Positions 23,001 through 32,226 of a DNA stretch of 64,000 nt are shown here, piece after piece; position 1 is the first letter of the stretch; each line of letters starts with the position of its first letter. Source of the stretch: Rhineura floridana (taxonomy: Eukaryota; Chordata; Lepidosauria; Squamata; Rhineuridae). A program made the position numbers and the translations under genes. The stretch spans positions 218,945,943 through 219,009,942 of the forward strand of contig NC_084482.1 of the NCBI RefSeq assembly GCF_030035675.1. The letters are read 5' to 3'. The notes under the pieces were generated by a model. It ran no database searches. It worked only from the letters and a program-made list of their open reading frames with translations, and had not been told where the DNA came from.

Positions 23001-26000
23001 CAGAAACCAGTAATGATTTGAAACGAATGCTGATGAAAGTTAAAGAGGAAAGCACAAAAGCAGGACTACAGCTGAATGTCAAAAAGACTAAAGTAATGAC
23101 AACAGAAGATTTATGTAACTTTAAAGTTGACAATGAGGACACTGAACTTGTCAAGGATTATCAATACCTTGGCACAATCATTACCCATTATACAAACAAT
23201 AGTCAAGAAATCAGAAGAAGGCTAGGACTGGGGAGGAAAGGTCCTCAAATGCAAAGATGTATCACTGAACACCAAAGTCAGGATCATTCATACCATGGTT
23301 TTCCCGATCTCTATGTATGGATGTGAAAGTTGGACAGTTAAAAAAGCAAATAAGAGAATAAATCAATTCATTTGAAATGTGGTGATGGAGGAGATACCAT
23401 GGACTGTGAAAAAGACAAATAATTGGGTGTTGGAACAAATTAAACCAGAATTATCACTAGAAGTTAAAAGGATGAAACTGAGGTTATCATACTTTGGGAC
23501 AAAATGAGAAGATTTTATTCACTAGAAAAGACAATAATGCTGGGAAAAACAGAAGGGAGAAGAAAAAGAGGAAGACCAAACAAGTGATAGATTGATTCCA
23601 TAAAGGAAGCCACAGACCTGAACTTACAAGATCTGGTGGTTTATAATAGATCCTCTTGGAGGTCGTTAATTCATAGTGTCGCCATGAGTCAAAATCAACT
23701 AGAAGGCGCATAACAATAACAACAGAATATCAAAAGAATATCAAAATAAGAGTAGTTTTGATGTTGCTGGGAAAAGTTTATTAAAAAAAGTCTTCAATTG
23801 TTTCTGGAAATCACACATATTTTTATTTAAATTAGGGTAAATGTTTCAAAATGTGCATCAATGCCAATAATTTGGCACTATGCTTGTAGGGAGGCAATGA
23901 TTTCCGTCCTCTTCTGTTATCATTGCAATCAACACAGTTTCTGTTTGGCTACAGTTCAGCATCCTTTAAAACCTAAGTTGTTCATCTCATTATCTGCTAT
24001 GGTTGAAACAAACATAGTTAAAAGCAAAAAATAATGCACTTAATTACATTACAAAAAACCCCAGCAAATACACTTCTGTCATTTCAGTTCCTGATTTCCA
24101 ATGATCATGCAAGAGGTGGCAATTTTCACTCCTGTTTCCATTTCTCACTTAATTCCCTAATTGGCACACACAAATTTTATCTAAAAGTATATCCTCTCCT
24201 GTGGTGTTGTGTATGTGGGACTGAAAGTTGTGGGTCTGAAGGGAAGAGGGAGCATTTGCATTTGTGGGACTCCACAAAATCTGTAAGTCTGATTGGGGTT
24301 CTAGATCACATTGAAGCCTCTCCATGTGAAAGATCCCCCATCCTGTGGAATCACCTTCCAAAACATACAATGGGTGCCTTCACTATTCCACTAGTTGGTT
24401 TTTTGTTGTTGCTATATGCCTTCAAGTCGATTCTGCTACCTTGTTATAACATAAGACTTATGGTGACCCTATGAATCAGTGACCTCCACTAGCAGCCAGC
24501 TGGTTATAACATACCTATTGATAAGGCCATATCTGGGCATTGATTTTCAGCACCGTCTCTATTCAAATTTTTTGATATCTGTGCTATTTGTGGATTTTAA
24601 AAAAGTATTGTGCTGTCTTTTGTGTTGATCTCACTCGGTCAACAGCCTTTTTATTTTATATGAAGGGTGGTCTGTAAAAGTTTTAATAACTAAAATCCAA
24701 TGCCTGAATAGGGCAGATTAGTCTAGATGAGATGTGAAACTTCCCCAATTCATAAGAGCTCAAAGTGAGCAATGCTGAGATATCCAAAATGGTTTCATTG
24801 CTTCTTAATGCTGGTCATTTCTCTGTCGTTCCAGCTTCACCATTTCTTAAGAGAAATCCAATTTTCAAATACTTCCATAGCTGGACTGTATTTAGATATG
24901 AATGGGGAGCTGCCAGGCAGTTATGATATTGAGAACTGGGTGATGTTTCCTAATGAGTCTCGTGTTAGAGTGAAAATTGGAAGTGTTGATAGAGAGGCAT
25001 CAACTGACAGAAAATTCACAATTAGCCCGGAAGCTATTGAATGGCCCAAGCGGTTTAACAAGGTACACTTTATTCCTTGTGACATCTGTTAAAATGTAAT
25101 AATTTTGGGAACCTGGAAATTCAGGGTTTACACAGCAGGCCCAGCATCAGTGACTGGTCACTGACCACAGAAGCTAAGAAGAGCTCTGTGCCAGCCCCAC
25201 CCAGCTATACTGACCTTACTGTCCTCCTTTCCAGGACAGCTGAGTGGGGTGGTGCTACTTTTCAACAGGAGCAAGCTTGGGTTTCATTCTGCAGTGACCA
25301 CCCATTATTTTAATTTACCCAAAATGTAAACTCTCGGCCTACAGTTCTCTGAAATTTTATCCTGCCACTAATATGGGCCAAGAAGGCATGACAACTACCC
25401 ATCCTTCAATCCGTATTTCACCAATGTTTATATCAGTAATGCAATGTAGTGTGGTATTACACACTGTAATACCAGTAATTATACAAAAACTAATGTGGTA
25501 TAGTGATTAGAATGTTCAAGAAAGGCCACCATATACCCAGCTAAAACTGAATCCAGAAAAGACAATGGTGTTCCGTGTTCCGGGTTTTGGGGTCCAGGAG
25601 ATGGGAAGATGTCCTGTTCTGGATTGGGTTGCACTCCCCTGGAACAACCACGTTTGTATCTGGTGAAGGTGCACTGTTGGATCCAACATTGTCACTTGAA
25701 GGCCAAGTGGCTTCAGAAGCTAGGCATATTTGTTTTCAGCTACAGTTGGTTCATCAAATATGGCGCCTTTTGGACAGACGTGACTTGGCAACAGTACTCC
25801 ATGCTCTGGTAACATCCATATTGGATTATTGCAATGCTCCCTACATGGGGCTGTCCTTGAAGATGACTTAGAAACTTCAGCTGGTCCAAAACACAATGGG
25901 CAGATTACTGGCTGGGATTGTTTTTAGAACTTGTATAAGCCCTGTTCTACAACATTTGCATTGATTTCCAGTTAATTTCTGGGCCCAATTTAAGGTGCTC

Positions 26001-28600
26001 ATGTTAGTGTTTAAAGCTCTAAACAACTTAGGCCCCAAATATCTGAAAGAACATCCTCTTCCCTACAGACCCTCTTAGATGTTATGATCAGCAAAGGGGG
26101 CCTTCTTGGTAGTTTCAGCACCCTCAGAAGTGTGGGTGGGGAGTACAGGCAAGGAGAGGGTCTTCTCTGTGGCAGCTTCTCAGTTATGGAATACCCTCCC
26201 TACAAAGGTGAGTCTGGCACCTTTGATTACAAAATTTGGTGAATGCTAAAGAAGCATTTACACTGGCCTTTGCCATTTGAGATGTATGTTTTCAGGACCC
26301 ACCCTATTCTTGTGAAAGTAATGTGTTTTAATTGTTTAAAATTGTTTTTGATACTAAATTTTATACTTCTGTAACTTGCCCTAGGATCTAATGGTGAAGG
26401 GTGGGTTGTTGTTGTTGTTCTACTTTAAACAATCATGGCTCCCCCAAAGAATCCTGGGAAGTGTAGTTTGTGAAGGTCGCAGAGAGGATATTTCTGTTCT
26501 CACAGAGCTATAATTGACAGAGTGGTTTAATAGTCAGTTCCTCTTCCCAGAGAACTCTGGGAACTGTAGCTCTGTGAGGGGAATAGGGGTCTCCTAACAA
26601 CTTGCACCACTTTTCACAAGCTACAATTCTTTGAGAGACCTCTCCAGTCTCTATGAATGAACTCCATAGGCACTAATACACCTAAGACTTTCCCCTTGAT
26701 GCACCTTCTTCTCTTTTTGGTTAGACTGTGCCCCACTCCAGGTGTACTGAAAGCTGTCACCCTGGATACAAGAAGGTAGTTCAAGAAGGGGAACCGGTTT
26801 GCTGCTATGCTTGTGCTCCGTGTGCAGAAGGGACCATCTCCACTCAGGAAGGTGGGTGACTCCAAGGGAGAAGGAAATCCCTTTGGACAAGATAAACAGA
26901 GCAGGTATTCACTCAGAGACACTTTCTAGGAAGATTCTAAAGAAATCTTTTAACATGGATCATTATTTGCCTTCACCTTCTTTAATTTCAAAAAGTGAGT
27001 TGAAAGAAATGACCTGAAGGAAGCAGTGTCTGGATCACAAAGGGAGGCCTCAGCATGCCCTAAGCAAAAATTTAATAAACATAATTGACAAATGGTGAAA
27101 AATTGAAAATGTTTATTTAAAGCAGTGAAACCACGAAACAAAATAGACTATGAATTACAATCTAATCGATAAAATATTACATTGGGGCTACCATGAGCGT
27201 TACATGGAAGAAATATAAAACCAGCATAAAAAGAAATCGCTTAAGAAAAAAATGAAATATGAAAAAGCAGTTATCTTTCTAACAACTGTAACATGGCAAC
27301 TTGTGGCAGACTATTCTTTAGTTTCCAGACACTGGAGTGGAGTGGGAATCCATTAACTGTAAAGGTCAAAGTAAACAGGTGTGTCTTTAGCACAGGGCAA
27401 AAGACCTAAAATTCTCTGTGAAGACATGACTCCCTCTTATCTCTACCTATATCACAAAGTGGTTTTGGGGTGATGAAAAGTGAGAAAAACCTTGAGCGCC
27501 ACTTCTGTCTCCTTGGAGGAAAGACAGGATAAAACCGTAAACATTAAGTAATAATAAAGACAGACATTTTTCTATCAGTCTCTATTGCAAATTCATTTTT
27601 TCTAATCTCCAATACATCAACATCTTTTTTTTGCATATGTAATAGATGATTATGGATGTAAGTGATTCTTAAGACACTCCTGTTTTTCTTCTCCTCAGAT
27701 GCAGAGCATTGTAGCAAATGTCCAGAAGATCAACATCCAAACAAGGACCAAAACCAGTGTGTCCCCAAGATTATTACTTTCCTGTCCTATGAAGAATCTC
27801 CGGGGATCCTCCTGGCTTCCTTTGCCCTATTCTTGTCCTTAACCACAGGCTTTGTTTTAGGAATCTTCATTAAATACCTAGAAACTCCAATAGTCAAAGC
27901 CAACAACCGGGACCTCTCCTATATACTCCTTGTCTCCCTCCTACTTTCCTTTTTGTCCTCCTTCCTCTTCATTGGCCAGCCAAGGAAAGCCTCCTGCCTT
28001 CTCCAGCAAACAGCTTTCAGCATCATCTTCTCAGTTGCTGTTTCTTCTGTCTTGGCAAAAACCATCACTGTGGTGCTGGCCTTCCTGGCAACAAAGCCAG
28101 GGAACAGGGTGAGGAGATGGCTAGGGAAGAGTCTGGCCAACTCCATTGTCATTTCCTGTTCTAGTGTCCAAGTTGTCATCTGCCTCTTCTGGCTGGGGAT
28201 CTCTCCCCCATTTCCAGAATCTGACATGCACTCTCAGTCTGGAGAGATCATCATGCAATGCAGCGAGGGGTCTACTGCCATGTTTTATGGTTCCCTTGGC
28301 TATATGGGCTTCCTGGCTGCCATCTGCTTTACGGTGGCTTTCCTTGCCAGGAAGCTGCCTGGAGCCTTCAATGAAGCCAAACTGATCACCTTCAGCATGC
28401 TGGTCTTCTGCAGTGTTTGGGTCTCCTTTGTGCCCACCTACCTGAGCACAAAGGGGAAATACATGGTAGCCGTGCAGGTCTTCTCTATCTTGGCCTCCAG
28501 TGCTGGCCTTCTGGGCTGCATTTTCATTCCCAAGTACTACATTATTGTATTTAGGCCAGATCTGAATACAAAGGAGCATCTAACAACAAAAACATTATGA
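10871..28600 (+). CDS. Vomeronasal type-2 receptor, complete six-exon gene (860 aa)
   Basis: This is a family C pheromone/chemosensory GPCR that would act in the plasma membrane of vomeronasal neurons. Exons: 10871-11094, 15831-16122, 16425-17234, 24835-25062, 26725-26851, 27699-28600; all introns are GT-AG. The spliced length of 2583 nt keeps one frame with no stop. Residues 1-20 form a leucine-rich signal peptide. About 75-518 form the Venus-flytrap ligand domain ([38 protein letters not shown]). About 519-584 form the NCD3G cysteine-rich linker, and about 595-845 the seven-helix domain ending in the family signature [20 protein letters not shown]. Exon number and lengths fit V2Rs. The gene appears functional. 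Close V2R relatives are too many to give a symbol. Confidence 0.95.
11190..11305. repeat. Palindromic hAT-like MITE fragment
   Basis: CTCCAGATGTTGCAGGGCTACAGCTCCCATC, in two halves, is mirrored by GATGGGAGATGGAGTCCAGCAACA. This is an old copy of the palindromic family seen complete at 63197-63341. The orthologous copy is at 35985-36090. Confidence 0.55.
11565..11770 (-). mobile_element. L2-type LINE 3' tail
   Basis: (ATTT)n is followed by TTCCACCTTATGGCCAAAGG and GGCAGCTCACAAA, the reverse complement of an L2/CR1-type 3' end. No coding part remains. It is absent from the aligned position in gene 3. Confidence 0.55.
11856..12085 (-). mobile_element. Sauria-type SINE (tRNA head, Bov-B tail)
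   Basis: On the minus strand it reads GGTGTAGTGGTTAAGGTGTT, GACCAGGGTTTGAATCCCCA (B box), GTGACTTTGGGCCAGTCACT, and ends in the Bov-B-derived tail CATAGGGTCACCATAAGTC. The 9-bp duplication CATAAGAAA flanks it (11847-11855, 12086-12094). It is absent from gene 3, so it inserted after the duplication. It would be mobilised by Bov-B machinery (family knowledge). Confidence 0.9.
12942..13016 (+). pseudogene. tRNA-Asn(GTT)-like sequence inside the Harbinger-like element
   Basis: The D arm (GCGC ... GCGC), the anticodon arm (TTTGG-CTGTTAA-CCAAA, anticodon GTT at 12978-12980), the variable AGGTT and the T loop (GGTGG-TTCGAGC-CCACA) match vertebrate tRNA-Asn almost base for base. The acceptor stem pairs at only about four of seven positions, so I call it a decayed tRNA gene. 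It is absent from the other copy of this transposon, so it was gained by this copy. No A-rich tail follows, which argues against a SINE. Confidence 0.65.
13160..13575. repeat. Three GC-rich subrepeats (about 55 bp each) in the Harbinger-like element
   Basis: Units near 13165-13228, 13416-13471 and 13520-13573 share CTCGAGGAGGGGCCC and GGTTCCTGCTCCCTGCC. Each contains a small palindrome (CTCCTCGAGGAG). Spacing is irregular, so they are dispersed internal repeats, not a tandem array. Confidence 0.7.
13587..13640 (+). pseudogene. tRNA-Ala-like fragment
   Basis: AGAGCATCTGCCTCGCATGC, then GGTCCCAAATTCAGTCTACG and GGCATCTCCAG, resembles the anticodon and T arms of tRNA-Ala (anticodon region CGC). 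The 5' part is lacking. It could also be the remains of a tRNA-Ala-headed SINE. Confidence 0.4.
14216..14870. other. V2R gene 2 intron 1, sequence shared with gene 3
   Basis: The stretch aligns with 36205-36440 and with 40440-40655 of gene 3 intron 1. It holds no recognisable coding sequence or named repeat. Confidence 0.7.
14871..15248 (+). mobile_element. hAT-like MITE (378 bp) in V2R intron 1
   Basis: The left end AGGGATGGGTGAGCAATT and the right end GGATTTGTCCAACCTTAC form loose terminal inverted repeats. CTCAGCT (14864-14870 and 15250-15256, 7 of 8 bp) flanks it. The gene 3 copy is at 47173-47541, with the same flank, so it predates the duplication. It has no coding capacity. Confidence 0.7.
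15395..15482. repeat. Interspersed repeat related to 617-710
   Basis: TGCAATCCTCACCATGTCTAC at one end and GGAGTTACAGCC at the other follow the family pattern. The orthologous copy is at 47680-47772. Confidence 0.45.
15831..16122 (+). CDS. V2R gene 2, exon 2 (ligand domain, first part)
   Basis: Acceptor TTTTTTTGCAG precedes 15831. One base completes the phase-2 codon, then [20 protein letters not shown] and [20 protein letters not shown] follow, the conserved start of the Venus-flytrap lobe. Donor GTATAA at 16123. Length 292 nt, as in gene 3. Confidence 0.95.
16425..17234 (+). CDS. V2R gene 2, exon 3 (main ligand-binding exon)
   Basis: The 270-codon exon encodes most of the Venus-flytrap domain, from [18 protein letters not shown] to [13 protein letters not shown]. 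The acceptor ends CTAG and the donor is GTATTT. Where the paralogue has EETQYWGIV this gene has EESQCWAIV, a possible paralogue-specific ligand-domain difference. Frame fully open. Confidence 0.96.
17235..17787. other. V2R gene 2 intron 3, first part
   Basis: It aligns with 49564-49946 and 50326-50500 in gene 3. A (GTTT)n run lies at 17620-17640. No gene is seen. Confidence 0.7.
17963..18524 (-). repeat. LTR-like sequence (562 bp), possible solo or partial LTR
   Basis: On the minus strand it begins TGTTATGAGCATGG, has AATAAA before a GC-rich end and finishes GGCGCACAACA, so it has TG...CA ends and a polyadenylation signal in a typical place. The flanks do not show a clear target duplication and differ in origin (Bov-B left, LINE right), so the exact ends and family are uncertain. 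Confidence 0.45.
18525..19005 (-). mobile_element. LINE 5' part with start of endonuclease
   Basis: The minus strand shows [11 protein letters not shown], the opening of an APE endonuclease, near 18540-18590. A leader region of about 400 bp lies upstream. The same opening (LLSWNIAGW) appears near 46890. Clade not recognised. Confidence 0.45.
19066..20514 (+). mobile_element. L2 LINE (5'-truncated) inserted in the Bov-B copy
   Basis: An open frame of about 400 codons starts at the junction and covers reverse transcriptase to the ORF end: [86 protein letters not shown] and [20 protein letters not shown]. The 3' end has CACTGCCCTGAGAGCTTTC and GGGCGGTCTAGAAAT, then an (AAATA)n tail. The frame is uninterrupted from entry to stop, so this is a young, 5'-truncated insertion. 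It splits the Bov-B endonuclease. Confidence 0.92.
21564..22143 (-). mobile_element. L2 LINE 3' end inserted in the Bov-B copy
   Basis: On the minus strand it shows [39 protein letters not shown] and [20 protein letters not shown], then an L2 3' end and an (AAAT)n tail at the left. TGAAAT repeats at both borders (21558-21563, 22144-22149). Confidence 0.9.
23723..24834. other. V2R gene 2 intron 3, last part
   Basis: It aligns with 50500-51140 and 51640-51840 of gene 3. A Bov-B 3' tail fragment on the minus strand lies at about 24392-24500 (CCTTCAAGTCGATTCTG, GGTGACCCTATGAATCAG). Otherwise nothing recognisable. Confidence 0.65.
24835..25062 (+). CDS. V2R gene 2, exon 4
   Basis: After CGTTCCAG comes [20 protein letters not shown], then [20 protein letters not shown] and [13 protein letters not shown]. 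This is the end of the ligand domain. Donor GTACAC. 228 nt, in phase 0 at both ends. Confidence 0.95.
25560..26400 (+). mobile_element. Old L2 LINE 3' part in V2R intron 4
   Basis: Broken frames match L2: [49 protein letters not shown] and ATGGTGAAGGG near the tail. The gene 3 counterpart is split by a CR1 and a Copia element (57490-57631, 58122-58572, 61778-62055), so it predates the duplication. Confidence 0.8.
26428..26640. mobile_element. Palindromic MITE with long inverted repeats
   Basis: CCAAAGAATCCTGGGAAGTG and TTTGTGAAGG on the left are mirrored by GTGAGGGGAATAGGGGTCTC, CTAACAAC and CACAAGCTACAATTCTTTG on the right. The gene 3 copy is at 62078-62305. Confidence 0.7.
26725..26851 (+). 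CDS. V2R gene 2, exon 5 (NCD3G cysteine-rich linker, first half)
   Basis: [20 protein letters not shown], then [17 protein letters not shown], carries the conserved cysteines of the linker that couples the ligand domain to the membrane domain. The acceptor ends TTAG and the donor is GTGGGT. 127 nt, ends in phase 1. Confidence 0.95.
26852..27698. other. V2R gene 2 intron 5
   Basis: The first 220 bp align with 63012-63370 of gene 3. The rest is AT-rich with no repeat or ORF I recognise. Confidence 0.6.
27699..28600 (+). CDS. V2R gene 2, exon 6 (seven-transmembrane domain)
   Basis: The acceptor ends CTCCTCAG. The exon finishes the cysteine-rich linker ([19 protein letters not shown]) and encodes seven helices, starting [20 protein letters not shown]. 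Loop and helix hallmarks are [58 protein letters not shown] and [14 protein letters not shown]. The stop codon TGA ends at 28600. Confidence 0.97.
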
Positions 28601-28738
28601 ATCATCTGATTCTATTCTTTGCAGTTCCGACAACTGAAGTCCACCACAGCAGTAATGAAACCTAAATATGTCTCATGTAAATGTAGTTTCTGTAGATGTA
28701 AATCTCTTTTCCTTTAATTATATGTCACATTCAATGGG

Positions 28739-28744
28739 AATAAA
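28739..28744 (+). terminator. Candidate polyadenylation signal of V2R gene 2
   Basis: AATAAA lies 139 bp after the stop codon on the coding strand. Confidence 0.5.
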
Positions 28745-28989
28745 TGCATAATATCTCTGCAATAGCCACAACCCCTTGGGTTTCATATATATTGCTTTAT
28801 TAGTGTCTGATCCCACTGGATATTTGTTCCACCAAACATATCATTACCTGCTACTCATCTTTACTGATCAGTTATAGCTCTTTCTAGACTGTAATTGTCT
28901 GATCAGAATTGTCCATGCGCTTGAAAACTCCAGGTTGAACTACCGCAACTTTGTTCTATGTGGGGATTATAATTCATCTTGGAGGTCCT

Positions 28990-30605
28990 TAAGGCTTCAA
29001 GACAAGGGGTACATCCTTGGCTCTTGTCTTTTAGAATTCTTGGCAGGTTCTATTTCTGTCACTTTGGATTTCCCCCTGGCCCAGAGTGGGTGACTAGGTT
29101 TAAGTGGTGGTGGCAGTCTACCTATCTTGCAGGATTGGTGTTGGTAAGAGAGAGATAAGGATTTTGCCTGGCCAGGCTCAACTGCCCTGGGCTTGGGAGT
29201 TGACCTCCCAGTGAGAATTCTTGACATATGCCACCTGCGCTCTAGCCATCTACCTTCCTGTTTTATTGGATGCAGGTCGCTAGAGTACCAAGGTGATGGT
29301 GAGCGCACTCAGGAGCAATTGTGTTCATGACTGTGTGCATTTCACCATTCCACAGAGAGACAAGAGCCTCAACAGGAATGCCAGCCATGTCAGCTGGAAA
29401 ATATGCCACAACATTTAGGAGTCTCTCAGATTCCATAAGTCTCTGAGGGTGGCCCATCTCAATAGGCCTTCCAGCCCTGCAGCATGAGATAGCTGTGTTC
29501 CACCCAAACCGCACCAGATAATGATCTCTCCATGACAACCACCTCCCCCCAGGAAATCAATAGAGTCTTACCATTCTACTATGTGCCAAAGATCAGGTCA
29601 AGGGTATGTCCAGCTACATGTGTTGAACCAGTGATATACTGAAGCAGCCCCATAGTTGTTATAGAGGCCATAAAGTCCCAAGATGGCTCATCTGAGTCAG
29701 CCACAGCATGGATATTGAAGTCCTTCAACACTATCATGCAGGGGTTCTCCAACATCACGTCTGAGACAACCTCTGCCAGCTCGGTCAGGAGGTTGTAGTG
29801 CAGTGGGATGAGTGGTACACAAACAACAGCCCTGTTCTGTCTTTCTGGCCCAACACCACAAACAGTTCCTCAAGCCCAGATACATTGCAAATCGATCTCT
29901 TGTCAAGGGAGTTGGATTGTCTTTTCTAGTGAATCAGGTTTTCTCCTTATGTGTCCAAAGTATGATAACCTCAGTTTCATCATTTTAGCTTGTAGTGAGA
30001 GTTCTGGTTTATTTGTCTTTTTTTGAGGTCCATGGTATGCACAAAGCTCTCCTCCAACACCACATTTCAAATGAGTTGATTTTTCTCTTGTCCGCTTTTT
30101 TCAATGTCCAACTTTCACATCAATACAGAGGGAATACCATGGACTGAATGATCCTGACTTTAGTGTTCAGTGATACATCTTTGCATTTGAGGACCTTTTC
30201 TAGTTCCCTCATAGTTGCCCTCCCCAGTCCTAGCCTTCGTCTAATTTCTTGAATATTGTCTCCATTTTGGTTAATGACTGTGCTGAGATATTGATAATCT
30301 TGACAAGTTCAATGTCCTCATTGTCAACTTCAAAGTTTCATAAATCTTCTGTTGTCATTACTTTAGTCTTCTTGATGTTCAGTTGTAGTCCTGCTTTTGT
30401 GCTTTCCTCTTCAACATATAACAAGAAAGTGACTCGCCTGCCCCACCTGGTCCCTTTGATCTAGACTGGTGCTACTTTGAGTAACCGGACAGGCAGAGAT
30501 GGGTTAGCATAGGGCCACCAGCTCATCTGCCCAGATCTCAGTCATACACACCAAGTCAGTCACTAATCAAATCGTTGATGATAGATGATTTACTCTTGAC
30601 AGACC
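28990..30605 (-). mobile_element. Decayed L2 LINE, endonuclease part, split by Bov-B
   Basis: The minus strand gives LNARSVKSKSSIINDLISD near 30560, then DFNIHAVADSDEPSWDFMAS near 29690, THVAGHTLDLIF near 29620 and SWRDHYLVRFGWNT near 29530. These match the L2 endonuclease at 45154-46230. Many frame breaks. A Bov-B 3' part (29920-30416) sits inside it. Confidence 0.75.
29920..30416 (-). mobile_element. Bov-B LINE 3' part nested in the L2
   Basis: The minus strand matches the end of the Bov-B ORF as at 23040-23560 (AAAGCAGGACTACAACTGAA, CTAAAGTAATGACAACAGAA). It is 5'-truncated and decayed. Confidence 0.8.
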
Positions 30606-30609
30606 TGGC

Positions 30610-30908
30610 ATTCAGCAGTACGGATAGTCAGTTCTGTCAGTTTCGATTCTCTCACTTTCTCATTTTTCCAGTCTTGAATTCAGTTCTCCACATTGCTACA
30701 GCAATTAGCAATATTTTTTTAAAAAAATATTCCTCAAGAAAATTCTCGTGCACACATTTTTGCAAGCCATTTCTCATCATATATTGAATTTTTAAATTTA
30801 TTTTCACTTATATATGCACTATGCACACTTTCCCCCTAAAATATGCATTTTTGTAAACATTCAGCTTTAAATATGAACTGAATCAAAATTCTCACCCATC
30901 CCTATTCA
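30610..30908 (-). repeat. hAT-like MITE, reverse orientation
   Basis: The right end CTCACCCATCCCTATTC and the left part CAGTTTCGATTCTCTCACTT, with TATGCACACTTTCCCCC between, match the family at 14871. It is the counterpart of 4679-4872 but keeps more of the left part. Confidence 0.65.
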
Positions 30909-31637
30909 GCAGCAACACCACCAGACCAGGCGGGTCAGCTGAGCAGCATCCCTGGATTCTGAGATACAGTGGGTGAAACAGAGGGGGCAAGGGTTTCATG
31001 TGACTAGCTCTCCTCCTCCTCCCTGTAAACCTTCACCCTCCTCCTTGCCTACCTCTACTTACCATCACAGGGATGGTAGGTCCACTCCCCTCCTCCCACA
31101 CAAATTCCACTCAATCATAGCAATAGAACTCCTGCTGAAAGTTCCACCTGCTACTGACTTTTTAGCAGGTGCCTCCTTTCTTACAGGGATGCCCTCATAT
31201 TTCTATGACCTTGTAACTTGCTGGCTGCAATGGCTTTTGCGTAGGAAGAAATACATATTATTCCCGTGTCTTCTGGTCTGCCTGTTTCCTTCCTTAGGGC
31301 AACATGTTTCCTTTGAAGTTCTGATCTTAACAAGTAGAGCCCTGCATGGCTTGGGACCTACATCCTATCATGACCACCTCTTCCCTTTTTCATGCTGGAA
31401 TTTGTAAGCTTTCCAATTCAGAAATAAATGCAGCAGAACATTACATATGAATAGCACCAATATGTAGCAATGCCTGAAGTTTTCTTGACAAGGTACACAG
31501 ATAAGGGCCATGTGAACCTCCTTGCAAATCCTTTCCCCTATGGTCAAAATTAATATAGCCCTAAATTTTATCTTTTCATCACCTGTCACGAAGATCGACC
31601 TTGAGAATGTTATGCCTGGGCCTGACTTAACTTTCTC
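30863..31637. repeat. Right copy of the ~775-bp near-identical tract
   Basis: Partner of 4826-5600. It includes the same 144-codon open frame (30973-31407) with one residue changed. It marks the left part of the tandem-duplicated block in this copy. Confidence 0.8.
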
Positions 31638-32226
31638 TCGCTTAGCTGAGACTTAGAACTTTTACTGCTTGTGGCATCATTTATGATGTCATAATGATGT
31701 GCTTGCATCCAGCCTAGGTCATCGCCACAGTAATGCCAGTGGCCAGAAAACTTCTGCAACTAGTTGGTATCAGCCTGACCCTAAGCAAGTTTGATATTTT
31801 AGTTCACAATGTAAGCCTGAAGAAGACTTTAGTCTAACTTTGAACTCTGCTTCTAGTGTTAAAAAAGGCAGAACTAAAAGGTGTAATCTCATCGAGGGAA
31901 TTAATGACTTAAAGTACTGTGAGATTTGTTCTTATGATATTTTTCAAATGGGAGAGTCGGAGGACAGGATTTTTGAAAAAGAAAAGAATCAAATGAATTT
32001 GGGATGAGAAAGGAACAGTAACATCACTGATGAACCCTTTTAAAATGCTTGTGGCAGCATGGGGCACATCCTGACCCACAGAAAGGGAGGAAAGGGCTCC
32101 GAAATGGATTGAGGGGCTGGAGCACCTCCCTTATGAGAAAAGGTTAGCATGTCTGGCATGTTTGCACTTAGAACAGGGTCTCCGGTATGGTGTCTGTGGG
32201 TGCAATGGTGCCCTTGAGGTCTTCTT
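31638..32226. other. Intergenic flank, paralogous to 5601-6185
   Basis: It aligns with the other copy with clear substitutions and small gaps. No gene recognised. Confidence 0.7.

Larger units (their letters stand above)
17788..23722 (+). mobile_element. Bov-B LINE, near full length, interrupted by L2 and LTR-like insertions
   Basis: The Bov-B 5' leader lies at 17788-17960, endonuclease pieces at 19010-19065 and 20515-20930, a linker to 21563, and the reverse transcriptase from 22150 in one long open frame to 23326 ([84 protein letters not shown]). The 3' end at 23640-23722 reads TCGCCATGAGTCAAAATCAA. The RT box is YTDD, not the usual YADD. Stops and insertions make it inactive. Gene 3 has no Bov-B at the matching place (near 50498), so it came after the duplication. 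Confidence 0.88.

Noticed and set aside
28121-28579. Minus-strand 152-codon open frame
   Set aside because: Antisense shadow of the V2R seven-helix exon.
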